The translations under genes were made by a program, and so were the position numbers. From Aquimarina sp. U1-2 (GTDB lineage Bacteria; Bacteroidota; Bacteroidia; Flavobacteriales; Flavobacteriaceae), in the NCBI RefSeq assembly GCF_017897595.1, contig NZ_JAGKIK010000005.1:1-64000 (forward strand): DNA of 64,000 bases. The letters are read 5' to 3'. The notes below the pieces were generated by a model, which had not been told where the DNA came from, searched no databases, and saw only the letters and a program-made list of their open reading frames with translations. Positions 9,201 to 18,281 of this stretch are shown piece after piece; position 1 is the first letter of the stretch, and every line of letters begins with the position of its first letter.

Positions 9201-10703
9201 ATGAAAAAAATTATTTTCTTCGTTTTTGGGGTGCTTTTCATTTGGTCTTGTGAAAAAGAAAACCCCGATCAAATTATTGATCAAACTCAACTATCATTAG
9301 ATGCTCAAAAATTACTTTCTGTTGAAGAAGTCAACGAATATATCGCTGATCAACTTAAAACAAAAGGTGATGTAGTTTGGCTAGATGCTCCAGCTGTTAT
9401 CTTATGGAGCGCTGCCGTTCATGGTAATAATGTTTTAAGTATTGGCTATGGCAATGCAGGAGAAAGCTTTTCAAAAGCACAGCAATCTCCCCGATTAAGT
9501 AAGGCTAAAAGCGACGTAATAGCCATTGTTGAGAAAACAGAGCAAAATGGTAAAACAGCTGTCAAGGTTGTCGACGATGATATTTTAAATGTAATGGATA
9601 TTCAAGTCACTCGATTAGAAACTGTTGTCGAACTTAAAGCTGCAGATCAAATTAGGTATATTGATCCTATCGGGTATAATTTATATTTAAAAGAGTCGGG
9701 TATTTATGAAAAATCCGGCTTAGGATGTGATAGAGATGGGCAAACTATTCATGGTGATGATTATCGTGTGATTACTCCTAACGCATGGTTGCCTTGGAAT
9801 TTTGATATTCATAAAGTACCACAGGCCTGGAACTACAGTACAGGTTCAGGAATTACGGTAGGACTTATTGATAGTGGAATATCAGCAGGTCAACGTCTTT
9901 TAGGAAACGGTTTTAACAGCGGGGATTCAAATAATCGTTCTATAGAACGGTTTGGAACTTACATCGATTCTCCCTGGTGGTGGTCTGATAATTTAGATGG
10001 TCCAAACGATCTTTGTGGTCATGGTACCTCTATGGCATCAGCTCTGGCCTCGCCGCGTAATAATACTAATATGCCGGTTGGTGTAGCGTACAACTGTAAC
10101 TTGATAGCCTATCGTGGTACATCTGATGTAGTTTTAAATGATTATCACGAACGCAAAGGCGTTAGTAATGCATTAAAAGCCTTAGGGGATAGGAGTGATG
10201 TAAAAATTATCTCGATGTCTATTGGATACCCCTGGTCGATTGGCAATGTTAAGGATGCCGTAAAATATGCGCATAGTAAAGGGAAATTGATTATAGCTGC
10301 CGGAGGAACATCTACAACTTTTACCAATTGGTACGGTGTAATTTTTCCTGCCAGCATGAGCGAGGCTGTTGCTGTAACCGGTTTAAAAGATAACGGATAC
10401 AATCGCTGTAACGTTTGCCATGATGGTAGTAAAATTGATTTCACTATCGTTATGCAACGCGCGGGCGATGCTAATAGAAATGTACCCGTTATAGGGTTTG
10501 ATACAGGAGTAACAGATTACGTAAGTGGTTCATCTGTAGCTACAGCCATGACGGCCGGTATTGCTGCTTTGGTTTGGGCTCGTAATCCCAATATGTCTAG
10601 AGAACAAGTGCTGGATAAATTGAAAAGATCTGGTGAATTTTACCCCAACCGAAATAATAAATTCGGCTACGGAAATATTAATGCCTTAAAAGCGGTGCAA
10701 TAA
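9201..10703 (+). CDS. S8 (subtilisin-like) serine peptidase, lipoprotein
   Basis: 500 residues. A lipoprotein signal is present (lipobox FIWSC, Cys17), so it is anchored to a membrane after export. Residues 35-165 form a propeptide-like region. The S8 catalytic triad is visible: Asp224 in GLIDSG, His274 in CGHGTSMA and Ser445 in SGSSVATAM. The oxyanion-hole Asn normally found in A-A-G-N is replaced by Gly369 (IIAAGGTS), which is unusual. The mature enzyme has several cysteines (around 176, 272, 299, 403, 406), suggesting disulphides. It is an isolated gene between an AT-rich leader and a converging methyltransferase gene. Confidence 0.9.
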   Translation: MKKIIFFVFGVLFIWSCEKENPDQIIDQTQLSLDAQKLLSVEEVNEYIADQLKTKGDVVWLDAPAVILWSAAVHGNNVLSIGYGNAGESFSKAQQSPRLSKAKSDVIAIVEKTEQNGKTAVKVVDDDILNVMDIQVTRLETVVELKAADQIRYIDPIGYNLYLKESGIYEKSGLGCDRDGQTIHGDDYRVITPNAWLPWNFDIHKVPQAWNYSTGSGITVGLIDSGISAGQRLLGNGFNSGDSNNRSIERFGTYIDSPWWWSDNLDGPNDLCGHGTSMASALASPRNNTNMPVGVAYNCNLIAYRGTSDVVLNDYHERKGVSNALKALGDRSDVKIISMSIGYPWSIGNVKDAVKYAHSKGKLIIAAGGTSTTFTNWYGVIFPASMSEAVAVTGLKDNGYNRCNVCHDGSKIDFTIVMQRAGDANRNVPVIGFDTGVTDYVSGSSVATAMTAGIAALVWARNPNMSREQVLDKLKRSGEFYPNRNNKFGYGNINALKAVQ

Positions 10704-10744
10704 ACTTATAAATCTTGAGAGGTTGAGATCTATTACCTAAGATT

Positions 10745-11389
10745 TCAATCTCTTATTCTACTTATCGTCAGTCCGTCACGAATGGGTAACATTACTGTTT
10801 CTATTCGAGTATCTTCGATTAAGAGCTTATTATAATCCAAAAGCGCTTTTGTAGAAATATCATCTTCAGCGATTTGTGCTACTACTTTTCCACTCCAAAG
10901 CACGTTGTCTGATACTATGACACCGCCAGTATTCATTTTATTGATAATTAAGTTAAAATAATTAGAATAATTTGGTTTGTCGGCATCTATAAACACCAAA
11001 TCGAATTTAATATCAAGATCTGGGATGATATGGGTGGCATCTCCAGTATATTGATAAATTTGTTTTCCGTAAGGAGAAAGATCGAAATATTTACGCTGAA
11101 AATCTGAGAGTTCTTCATTACTATCGATGGTATGTAGTTCACCCTGATTCGATAAACCTTCGGCCAAACAGAGTGCAGAATACCCGGTATAGGTTCCTAT
11201 TTCAAGAATATACTTGGGTCGAATCAACTTCGATAGCATGCTTAATACCCTACCTTGATAGGGGCCACTTAGCATACGTGGTTGTAAAATTTTTTGATAG
11301 GTTTCTCTAGTCAATTTTTGTAGTAATTCGGGTTCTTCTTCAGTATGATTTATTATATAAGTATCTAATTCTTCTGGTAAAAAATGCAT
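10745..11389 (-). CDS. O-methyltransferase (caffeoyl-CoA type, SAM-dependent)
   Basis: 214 residues, the usual size of the family. The SAM-binding motif I is ILEIGTYTGYSALCLAEGL (around 70), the acidic residue of motif II is HTIDSNEE, and DLVFIDADK (around 132) carries the metal-binding Asp that this class uses with a divalent cation. VIVSDNVLWSGKV is the conserved family block. The substrate is not predictable; Bacteroidota members often act on catechols. It is on the minus strand, convergent with the S8 peptidase, and the R1 element at 11451-11611 lies just upstream of it. Confidence 0.88.
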   Translation of the reverse strand: MHFLPEELDTYIINHTEEEPELLQKLTRETYQKILQPRMLSGPYQGRVLSMLSKLIRPKYILEIGTYTGYSALCLAEGLSNQGELHTIDSNEELSDFQRKYFDLSPYGKQIYQYTGDATHIIPDLDIKFDLVFIDADKPNYSNYFNLIINKMNTGGVIVSDNVLWSGKVVAQIAEDDISTKALLDYNKLLIEDTRIETVMLPIRDGLTISRIRD

Positions 11390-11450
11390 GATTTCTTTTT
11401 TGCAAAACTAAAAAAGTTTATGAAGAAGTTATCCTTTTCTATCGACTCTT

Positions 11451-11611
11451 ATACTAGTTCTACTTTAACACTGTTTAAATAAAAAGCGGTCATTTTTTGT
11501 TTAGACAAAAACGAAAACTAAATCATAGCCGTAGCTACCGTTGCTTTTTATGTTGAAGTATAAACGGAAAAGGGTAATTTTTAATGAATAATTTCAAAGT
11601 GGAAGTGGTAT
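11451..11611 (+). mobile_element. R1 element, copy A (161-bp MITE-like repeat)
   Basis: Same length and order as the copies at 31053-31213 and 61402-61562. It begins ATACTAGTTCTACTTTAA and ends TTTCAAAGTGGAAGTGGTAT, which are imperfect terminal inverted repeats. The core contains CCGTAGCTACCG and the inner inverted pair AAAAAGC/TGCTTTTTAT. Both borders carry TA. The element ends 29 bp before the likely start of kynureninase. Confidence 0.8.
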
Positions 11612-11640
11612 TATACGTATTTTTGAATGAAAAGGCCATT

Positions 11641-12942
11641 ATGAAATTTGAGAATACGCTAGAGTTTGCACGACAGCTAGACGAAAAAGATCCCTTAAGG
11701 AAGTATAGGGACAGGTTTCTATTTCCGAAGGTGAACAATAAGCCAGTCGTTTACTTTACCGGAAATTCTCTAGGGCTACAACCCAAAAACGCTAAAGATT
11801 ATGTAGACGAAGTGATGAAAGATTGGTCAGAATTGGCCGTAGAAGGGCATTTTTATGCAAAAAAACCCTGGTGGGACTATCATGAGCGTCTCGCAAAACC
11901 TCTTAGCAAAATTGTTGGCGCCAAACCCGAAGAAATTACCGTGATGAATACGCTCACAGTAAACCTGCATTTATTAATGGTGTCTTTTTACCGTCCAAAA
12001 GGAAAACGATACAAAATTATTTGTGAAGAAAAAGCGTTTCCCAGCGATCAATATATGTTTCAAAGTCAGGTTAAATTTCACGGATATACTCCAGAAAATG
12101 CTATAGTAGAAATAAAAAAGCGAAAAGGAGAACATAACTTTCGAACAGAAGATATCCTTTCAATGATTCGTGATGTTGGTGATGAGTGCGCGCTAATTTT
12201 GATAGGCGGAGTAAATTATTATACCGGGCAGGTGTTTGATATGCAGAAAATCACTAAGGCAGGTCATGATATTGGTGCATTAGTAGGGTGGGACCTTGCA
12301 CATGCCGCGGGTAACATCGAGTTACATTTGCACGATTGGAATGTGGATTTTGCTGCATGGTGTAGCTACAAATACATGAATAGCGGTCCCGGTAATGCCT
12401 CGGGTTGTTTTATACATGAACGTTTTCACGATCAACGTGAAATTAGCAGGTTTGAAGGTTGGTGGGGGACCAGTAAGGATACTCGATTTTTGATGAAACC
12501 CGAATTTGAACCTATGCCTAATGCCGATGCTTGGCAAGTGAGTAATGCGTCTATATTATCTATGGCGCCTTATTTAGCTTCATTGCAATTGTTTGAAGAA
12601 GTGGGAATGCAGGCATTGATACAAAAGAGGAAAGTAATAGTCTCATATCTTGAATTTGTTTTACAAGAAATTGATAAGCAGGTAGAAAGCACTTTTGAAA
12701 TTATTACACCTGCAAATCCTAAAGAAAGAGGTACACAATTATCTGTGTTTTTACATGGGGAAGGAAAAAAAATATTTGATTACTTAATGCAAAATGGTGT
12801 TATTACCGATTGGAGAGAGCCTAATGTTATTCGTCTGGCACCAGCACCTTTTTATTGTTCTTTTGAAGATATGTATAGTTTTGGTCAAATCTTAAAGGAA
12901 GGAATTCTCAAAAAAGCGAATCAATTATCTAGTGAGTTGTAA
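11641..12942 (+). CDS. kynU: Kynureninase
   Basis: 433 residues from the ATG at 11641. It hydrolyses kynurenine or 3-hydroxykynurenine to (3-hydroxy)anthranilate plus alanine using PLP. Seen: the N-terminal VYFTGNSLGLQPK, the cofactor-binding GWDLAHAAGN, the Schiff-base Lys in WCSYKYMNSGPG, and the C-terminal WREPNVIRLAPAPFY. An in-frame upstream ATG at 11584 would add 19 residues encoded inside R1 element copy A, so I prefer 11641, where homology to the family begins. The stop overlaps the convergent AraC gene by 18 bp. The partner enzyme kynurenine 3-monooxygenase is at 26949. Confidence 0.93.
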   Translation: MKFENTLEFARQLDEKDPLRKYRDRFLFPKVNNKPVVYFTGNSLGLQPKNAKDYVDEVMKDWSELAVEGHFYAKKPWWDYHERLAKPLSKIVGAKPEEITVMNTLTVNLHLLMVSFYRPKGKRYKIICEEKAFPSDQYMFQSQVKFHGYTPENAIVEIKKRKGEHNFRTEDILSMIRDVGDECALILIGGVNYYTGQVFDMQKITKAGHDIGALVGWDLAHAAGNIELHLHDWNVDFAAWCSYKYMNSGPGNASGCFIHERFHDQREISRFEGWWGTSKDTRFLMKPEFEPMPNADAWQVSNASILSMAPYLASLQLFEEVGMQALIQKRKVIVSYLEFVLQEIDKQVESTFEIITPANPKERGTQLSVFLHGEGKKIFDYLMQNGVITDWREPNVIRLAPAPFYCSFEDMYSFGQILKEGILKKANQLSSEL

Positions 12943-13782
12943 ATTTTGATAAAACGAGGGCGATACTCCCAAGTATCTTTTAAATTGTCTTGAAAAGTAT
13001 GAAGGGTCATTAAAGCCACATAAGAACATCACTTCAGCTATCGATGTTTTGCCGTTATCAAAATACTCCTGAGCTTTTTTAATTCGAAATTCGTTGAGAA
13101 AATCAATGAAATTTCTCTGGGTAGCATTTCTAAACATTCTGCAAAAAGAGTTTGGAGTCAATCCTAGTATTTTTGCCATATCATCAGATCGTATGTCATT
13201 TGCGTAAAAGTCATTTACATATTGATATACTTTTGAAATTCTTTTGAATGATTGTTTGTCGATATCAAAAAACGGAGGTGTTTTTAAAAGCTGTTTTTGA
13301 TCTGTAGCAATCGAAAGGTGATATAAAACATCCATAAAGTTTAGTAATTTCTCAATATTATTTTGTTTGCTAAATTTTAAAAATCGAGATTGAAGTTGTT
13401 GATGTGTTTTCGAAGAAAATAGGAGTCCGTTACATGATCTTTTTAGAAAGTTTACGATCAAATTAAACTCTGGAAAATGTAGTAACTTTTCTGAAATAAA
13501 GCTTTCCGGGAACTGTATTACTACCTCTACATTATTTTTAAACTGGTTGTTTCCAAAAGGCATATGAGGGATATTGGGTCCTAAAAAAACAAGCATTCCA
13601 TTGTCGTAATTTTCATAATAAGAATTGATGTGAATACTTCCTTTACCACTTTTAATGAACACTAATTCGTATTCTGGATGCAAATGCCAGTTAATTATGT
13701 TACAACGAGACTTATGGGTATAACTTTCAATCTTTAAGGATTTGGATTGTTCCAGGTAAATTTGTTCGTAAGAGATTTGCAT
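12925..13782 (-). CDS. AraC-family transcriptional regulator with cupin sensor domain
   Basis: 285 residues. The N-terminal cupin-like domain (HLHPEYELVFIKSGKG around 32, then NIPHMPFGN) is followed by a C-terminal AraC double helix-turn-helix (about 185-285; MAKILGLTPNSFCRMFRN, IAEVMFLCGFNDPSYFSRQF). Cupin sensors of this type usually bind a small ligand. It sits tail-to-tail with kynU (18-bp overlap) and is divergent from the MFS transporter gene at 13986, so regulation of the transporter, and possibly of kynurenine catabolism, is a reasonable inference. Confidence 0.9.
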   Translation of the reverse strand: MQISYEQIYLEQSKSLKIESYTHKSRCNIINWHLHPEYELVFIKSGKGSIHINSYYENYDNGMLVFLGPNIPHMPFGNNQFKNNVEVVIQFPESFISEKLLHFPEFNLIVNFLKRSCNGLLFSSKTHQQLQSRFLKFSKQNNIEKLLNFMDVLYHLSIATDQKQLLKTPPFFDIDKQSFKRISKVYQYVNDFYANDIRSDDMAKILGLTPNSFCRMFRNATQRNFIDFLNEFRIKKAQEYFDNGKTSIAEVMFLCGFNDPSYFSRQFKRYLGVSPSFYQNLQLTR

Positions 13783-13985
13783 ATAATAAAATTACCATTT
13801 ATAAATGTATTTTTCTATATGTATGCATATTTTGTCTTAGTATTAGCATATTTTGTTTTAATATCTATGAAATTATGTATTTACATTTGAGGTAGATAAC
13901 TTAGTTTAATTAAATAATTGAGTTGAAGAAAATAATTCGCGAACTTAAAGCAAACCTTAGTCTCCTCAAAAAAATACGCATATAG

Positions 13986-15152
13986 ATGAATGCATTGCAA
14001 CTCATTTTAAAAAAGCGACGCTATTTTGGTCCAGCTTGGGTATTTGCATCTCTAAACATAATGATAGGTACCTGGGTGCTATATATCCCTCAAGTAAAAG
14101 AAAAATTACAAATAGATGATGCACAATTAGGAATTGCCTTATTTTGCCTTGCCTTGGGCACATTGTTTATGATTACCCTTTCTCCAATCATAATCAAATT
14201 AATAGGTGTTGGTAGGGCAACCCTGTTTTCTATCCTCATTTTTTCACTATTATTTCTAATTCCTACAATAGTTGAAAGCTACCTGGCGTTCTGTATTTCT
14301 TTATTTGTAGTAGGCTTGGCAGGTTGTCTTACCGACGTTGCTATGAATGCTTTAGTTTCTGAAATTGAGATAGAAGATAATGTCCATTTTATGTCGGCTT
14401 CACATGGTTTTTTCAGTTTAGGTGGGGTTATTGGTGCAGGTATCGGAAGCTTACTAATCGAATATTTTGAAATAGCGATATTGCATTTGGCATGTATGGC
14501 AACTTGTGTTATTATTTCTAATCTAATGTTGGCTAGGACATACATTTCTATCAGGGCGATGCACAAAGAAAAAGAAACCCGGTCTAAGTTATTCAAATTA
14601 TGTAAGCCTCTATTCGGTCTCTCTATTATTGCATTTTTAATTATGGGAAGTGAAGGCGCTATCGAACATTGGAGTAAGTTATATCTTCAAGATATCATGG
14701 CAATTTCTTCTGAAAAAATATCAGGCCTTGGATTTGTTGCTTTTTCGGCATTGATGACGGGAGGACGGTTTCTAGGCGATCAGGTTAGTAAGCGATTTGG
14801 ATCGTTTTCTATCATTATTGTTGGATCTAGCATTGGTCTGTTAGGATTTATAGCCGTCTTGGTTTCTCAGATTTGGATAACTATCATTGGTTTTGGACTG
14901 GTAGGCTTCGGTTTTTCTATCATCATACCAGAACTTTTTAGATTGGCTGGTAAAACGAAAGGAATTTCGGCAGCGCAAGGAATTTCATTTGTAGCCGGTT
15001 TTGGGTATTTAGGTTTTTTAATAAGTCCACCCATACTGGGCTTTCTATCAAAAATAGAAAGTCTTCACTTAAGTTTTACGGTACTTTTATTTTGGACGTT
15101 ATTGACAGTAATTATTACTTTTTTTCTTAAGAAACGAGATAAACCAAATTGA
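13986..15152 (+). CDS. MFS transporter
   Basis: 388 residues with about 12 predicted hydrophobic segments, the size of compact MFS carriers of the FucP/YbjJ-like branch. It starts with a cytosolic basic N terminus (LKKRRYFGPAW), and the glycine-rich helix HGFFSLGGVIGAGIG is typical. The middle loop (about 185-205) is basic. Substrate unknown. It is divergent from the AraC regulator with a 203-bp intergenic region that should hold both promoters, so the pair is likely a regulator with its target. Confidence 0.85.
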   Translation: MNALQLILKKRRYFGPAWVFASLNIMIGTWVLYIPQVKEKLQIDDAQLGIALFCLALGTLFMITLSPIIIKLIGVGRATLFSILIFSLLFLIPTIVESYLAFCISLFVVGLAGCLTDVAMNALVSEIEIEDNVHFMSASHGFFSLGGVIGAGIGSLLIEYFEIAILHLACMATCVIISNLMLARTYISIRAMHKEKETRSKLFKLCKPLFGLSIIAFLIMGSEGAIEHWSKLYLQDIMAISSEKISGLGFVAFSALMTGGRFLGDQVSKRFGSFSIIIVGSSIGLLGFIAVLVSQIWITIIGFGLVGFGFSIIIPELFRLAGKTKGISAAQGISFVAGFGYLGFLISPPILGFLSKIESLHLSFTVLLFWTLLTVIITFFLKKRDKPN

Positions 15153-15238
15153 TCGTAACAATTCATTTTTAGTCTATGCAAATCAATAAGAATGAAGGTA
15201 CTATTATCAATTTCTCCTTACATAATAAGCTCTAACGT

Positions 15239-15961
15239 CTATTGTGTTATTACTTCAATATCGTCAAAGTACAGCGTCCAATCTCCTATGTCTTTTTTAT
15301 GTGTTTTAGCAATTTTGATTCCGTTATACTCTTGATAATCTTCCCAAGATGTGACTAGTGACGGATCATCTGCATTTTTTCGTCTAAAAACCCACTCTTT
15401 TATCATAAAATCTCCTTCAAAATAGAAATCATAAGCATCGCCCGGTGTATACCCATCTTGATTATTATAAATTATGGTCAGCTTTTGCATTTCTTTACCA
15501 CTCATGGGTGCTATTGATTTTACATAGTGTTTGGTAGCAAAGCTTTGCGAATCCCAAACCAAATTAAAAGGAGCCAGCAACCAATATTTATCATTTACAA
15601 ATTGCTGGTCGGTTTTAAGAGAAATACTATCAACTTTGGTTCGGTTGTAGGTAATGGTATCGTTTTCGGTAATTTTGGTAACCTTATTTTGTTTAGGTTT
15701 CCAGCTCCATGAGCGCTCAAAGTGCGTAGAATCTTTATCGACATTAAAAGTAAATTTAATTTCTGTAACGTTATCCCAATGTTTCAGTCCATTAGCATAA
15801 GCTATTGCCTCTGCAGTAGTTCTTATTTTAGTTTTGTTTTGGTTTATGTTTTTGGGATCTCTAATTTCGATATCCTCTTCGTAGGGTTCAGGTTTTTTTG
15901 TTTCTGTTTTACAAGCGATGCATAGCAAAAAAGCAAGAGCAACCAATATCGAATTTTTCAT
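15239..15961 (-). CDS. Putative lipoprotein, DUF6503-like
   Basis: 240 residues. The signal ends in the lipobox LLCIAC (Cys17), followed by a charged linker of Lys, Glu, Pro and Asp. The mature part (AYANGLKHWDNVTEIKFTF, SWSWKPKQNKVT, NDKYWLLAPFNLVWD, GDAYDFYFEGDFMIKEWVFR) resembles a beta-rich Bacteroidota lipoprotein family I recall as DUF6503, possibly with a LolA/LolB-like half-barrel. Function unknown. It stands alone, convergent with the MFS transporter gene. Confidence 0.72.
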   Translation of the reverse strand: MKNSILVALAFLLCIACKTETKKPEPYEEDIEIRDPKNINQNKTKIRTTAEAIAYANGLKHWDNVTEIKFTFNVDKDSTHFERSWSWKPKQNKVTKITENDTITYNRTKVDSISLKTDQQFVNDKYWLLAPFNLVWDSQSFATKHYVKSIAPMSGKEMQKLTIIYNNQDGYTPGDAYDFYFEGDFMIKEWVFRRKNADDPSLVTSWEDYQEYNGIKIAKTHKKDIGDWTLYFDDIEVITQ

Positions 15962-16098
15962 GTTTAGGTTAGATTTTTAGCTAAATTATGAAAAGATGAA
16001 TTTTACGAATATAGATTAACATGGTTTTAGGTTTTAGTTGTAAATATTTCAGAAAAATTGTCACTTTCTTTGCATTGTCGTGTAATGATATTGATTTT

Positions 16099-16276
16099 TA
16101 CGAATATTCGTAATTTAACCTAAACGGTTTGCGTCAAGCTGAATACTGAAACGAGTTCAGCACAGGCTTGTTTCAGCTTCTCATCGCAATGTACTGACAA
16201 TAAACTCAATGAGATCCTGAAATGAATTCAGGATGACTTCTTAGTTAAATTTTAGGTATAATAACGGATAATCAAT
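16099..16276 (+). mobile_element. R2 element, copy 1 (178 bp) with 8-bp target duplication
   Basis: The element begins TACGAATATTCGTAATTTAA and ends CGGATAATCAAT. It is flanked on both sides by the direct repeat TTGATTTT (16091-16098 and 16277-16284). Inside are two hairpins: CTGAAACGAG with a diverged partner GCTTGTTTCAG, and the near-palindrome TCCTGAAATGAATTCAGGA. It lies just upstream of the small gene at 16293. Confidence 0.85.
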
Positions 16277-16292
16277 TTGATTTTCAATATTC

Positions 16293-16538
16293 ATGTATCC
16301 TATTAATTTTAGAAATGATAATGTTATGAATGAACCAGTAACCTTAAGATTAGTAGAAATAAAAGACGGGAAATATAAAATAGAATACCCTAACCTTTCT
16401 GTTCCTATTGAAATTAATGAGCATCTCTTTTATAAGTTTCTATCTAGTAATGAATTTATGATCGAAGGAGATACTCACAAGTTTCCTATACTTCGATCTT
16501 ACACTAATTCGATAGAAAATCAAAATATGAGTGCATAA
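16293..16538 (+). CDS. Small hypothetical protein (81 residues)
   Basis: 81 codons from 16293, or 70 codons if the second ATG at 16326 (MNEPVTLRLVEIKDG) is used. The second start is attractive because the first lies only 9 bp beyond the R2 target duplication. The predicted product is a compact alternating-strand protein (KYKIEYPNLSVPIEINEHLFYKF, cited in part) without signal or membrane segment. I do not recognise a family. An inverted repeat straddles its stop codon (16534-16545 with 16572-16583). Coding potential is judged from composition only. Confidence 0.5.
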   Translation: MYPINFRNDNVMNEPVTLRLVEIKDGKYKIEYPNLSVPIEINEHLFYKFLSSNEFMIEGDTHKFPILRSYTNSIENQNMSA

Positions 16539-16848
16539 CAAAATTATAGTATAGCCCGGTTTATGCATTAGAATTTTGTTATGAGGTTTGAAAACGCCTC
16601 GACAAAGCATTGCCTTGGGCGAGACGTAGCGTTAGGAGCGTTTTCTAAGTTGTAGAGCATAGCAGTTTACTCTGAGCGGAGTTAAAGTGCTACGGTGACA
16701 CTTAAGAATACAACGTAGTACTTGGTTTTGCAGCGGTTTAAAGCCATAATACCTGCCCGCTTTTTTCTAATAAAATGATAGGCGGGGATTTTTATTAAAT
16801 AAAACGGGTTTCATCCATGCATATTTATGGATTAAACAGGTTGTATAA
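16539..16848. other. Intergenic region with inverted repeats, no gene
   Basis: CATAACAAAATT at 16534-16545 pairs perfectly with AATTTTGTTATG at 16572-16583 and could end the small upstream gene, although no T-run follows. Further on, CCCGC and GCGGG flank a T-rich loop near 16758-16786. The middle (16590-16730) is more GC-rich than its surroundings and looks like decayed repeat DNA. Confidence 0.45.
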
Positions 16849-17334
16849 TTAAAAATCAATAGAAATTACACTAGGTAACGAATCAATTTTTCCGTTAAAC
16901 GTATTTTTTCTGGAAGTGATATAGAGTTCTTCTAAGTTATTGTCTCTTCTAAATTGATTGATCAATTCGGGAAGCTTTTCATTTAAATAATTTTCAAAAG
17001 CGCGAACATTGGTACTTCTGTTTGCCCCTTTACGAATGGTTTTTAAATATCCGGCTTTGGGAATCTCGAGATTACTTCTTTCAGAAAGAAAGAGTAAATA
17101 ACTATTGTTTTCTTTTGCCTTCTTAATTTCTATTCTAAAATTGATATCGTCTAAAGCGATAAGACTATTATTAACTTGGCTAAAGTTATTGGTGTAGACT
17201 ACTTCTTCGCCTTTATGATTAAGATACACAGTTTCTAACTGATCTTCATATAAAATTTGTGCAGAACTTATAGAAGGTATAAGAGCTATACTAATTATCA
17301 ATACGATATTGATGATGGCAACGCTACTTTTCAT
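16849..17334 (-). CDS. Hypothetical secreted protein (161 residues)
   Basis: 161 residues with an N-terminal signal peptide (IINIVLIISIALIPSISSAQ, cleavage around residue 26). The mature part is about 135 residues of mixed charge (LYEDQLETVYLNHKGEEV, then NIRAFENYLNEKLPELINQF-like helix). There are no cysteines in the mature protein and no recognised domain. The signal and good codon periodicity support a real gene. It is isolated on the minus strand, with a repeat-rich region on both sides. Confidence 0.65.
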   Translation of the reverse strand: MKSSVAIINIVLIISIALIPSISSAQILYEDQLETVYLNHKGEEVVYTNNFSQVNNSLIALDDINFRIEIKKAKENNSYLLFLSERSNLEIPKAGYLKTIRKGANRSTNVRAFENYLNEKLPELINQFRRDNNLEELYITSRKNTFNGKIDSLPSVISIDF

Positions 17335-17646
17335 GTCTGATGTTTTAGTGGCACTGCCAAAGGTTTGAATATGCTGTGGCTTGCCTCGAAATTAAAATTC
17401 AGTTTCTTACGAACGCCTCACAGACTTCCGCCCCGAGGTAGTTTTTTCTATGATTTTTAGCAGACTTTGTTCAAATTTAGCAAAATTATTTGACAGGATC
17501 TTTGGTGATCGAAACATTTTTTTGCATAAAACACAACACTATGTTCTTATCTAAAATTGAACCTGACTAACGTATTAGACTTAGACTCTTTTATCATCAG
17601 TATATAGTCGTTCTTATGAATTCATAATTACACTAAAAGGTAGTCT
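17335..17646. other. Intergenic region without recognisable features
   Basis: About 310 bp between two minus-strand genes. Apart from a weak CCTCG/CGAGG inverted pair near 17384-17439, I see no gene, RNA or repeat copy here. Confidence 0.5.
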
Positions 17647-18174
17647 TTATTGCTTCCAATTTATTTTCTCAATACTGAAGATATTAAAATTGTTGTCAAA
17701 TTTTTTTTCAAAAGTCATTCCGTTTTTTAACGCCACTTTTTCTGAACCTTTATTAGCTGTATGAATCACAGAAATTAAAGAATCAATAAAATTATGTTCG
17801 AATGCAAAGTCTCTACATTTAGAAGCAGCTTCGAAGGCGTAACCCTGATTCCAGTATTTTGGAAGAATAGAGTACCCGACCTCTAATCGATTTTGGTTGT
17901 CTATGTTTTGTACTAAAAGACCAGATTGTCCTATAAACTGATCGGTTTCTTTGTTGATGAGTACATTCATGCCGCCTAATTCATTTTTATATCGATAAAA
18001 TGATTTTTCGAACCATTTTTCACACAATTCAAAAGGTGTAAGATTTGGGTCCATTTCCAGAAATTTGGCTGTGTTTTTTTCTTTGAATAAAGGCAACCAT
18101 TCATCAAAATCAGACGATCGAAGTTGTCTAAACTTCAGTCTTTGCGTTTCTTGATCTATGAGTAAATATGTCAT
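17647..18174 (-). CDS. GNAT-family N-acetyltransferase (RimJ/RimL type)
   Basis: 175 residues from the ATG at 18172-18174 (MTYLLIDQETQRLKFRQL). The frame stays open to 18258, but the extra 28 residues run into repeat DNA and are unlike the family, so I chose the internal start. Seen: the N-terminal RLKFRQLRSSDFDEWLPLF, the acetyl-CoA-binding strand and turn LEVGYSILPKYWNQGYAFEA with the pyrophosphate loop, and the C-terminal NKGSEKVALKNGM. It probably acetylates an amine on a small molecule or a protein N terminus. Cytoplasmic. Confidence 0.85.
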   Translation of the reverse strand: MTYLLIDQETQRLKFRQLRSSDFDEWLPLFKEKNTAKFLEMDPNLTPFELCEKWFEKSFYRYKNELGGMNVLINKETDQFIGQSGLLVQNIDNQNRLEVGYSILPKYWNQGYAFEAASKCRDFAFEHNFIDSLISVIHTANKGSEKVALKNGMTFEKKFDNNFNIFSIEKINWKQ

Positions 18175-18240
18175 ATGAAACGAATAGTAACAAATTTTAA
18201 AAATTTCTTCACCAAGGGGAATGTTTAAAACTTTTAATGA

Positions 18241-18281
18241 ATATCCGTAATCTATCATATCGCACTGTCTCCTCGAGCGCA
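18241..18281 (-). repeat. R3 repeat fragment
   Basis: The stretch from ATATCCGTAATC to TCCTCGAGCGCAG matches one end of the R3 repeat, seen in inverted orientation near 63690-63735. It is fused directly to R4 sequence, giving a mosaic of broken repeats. Confidence 0.6.
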
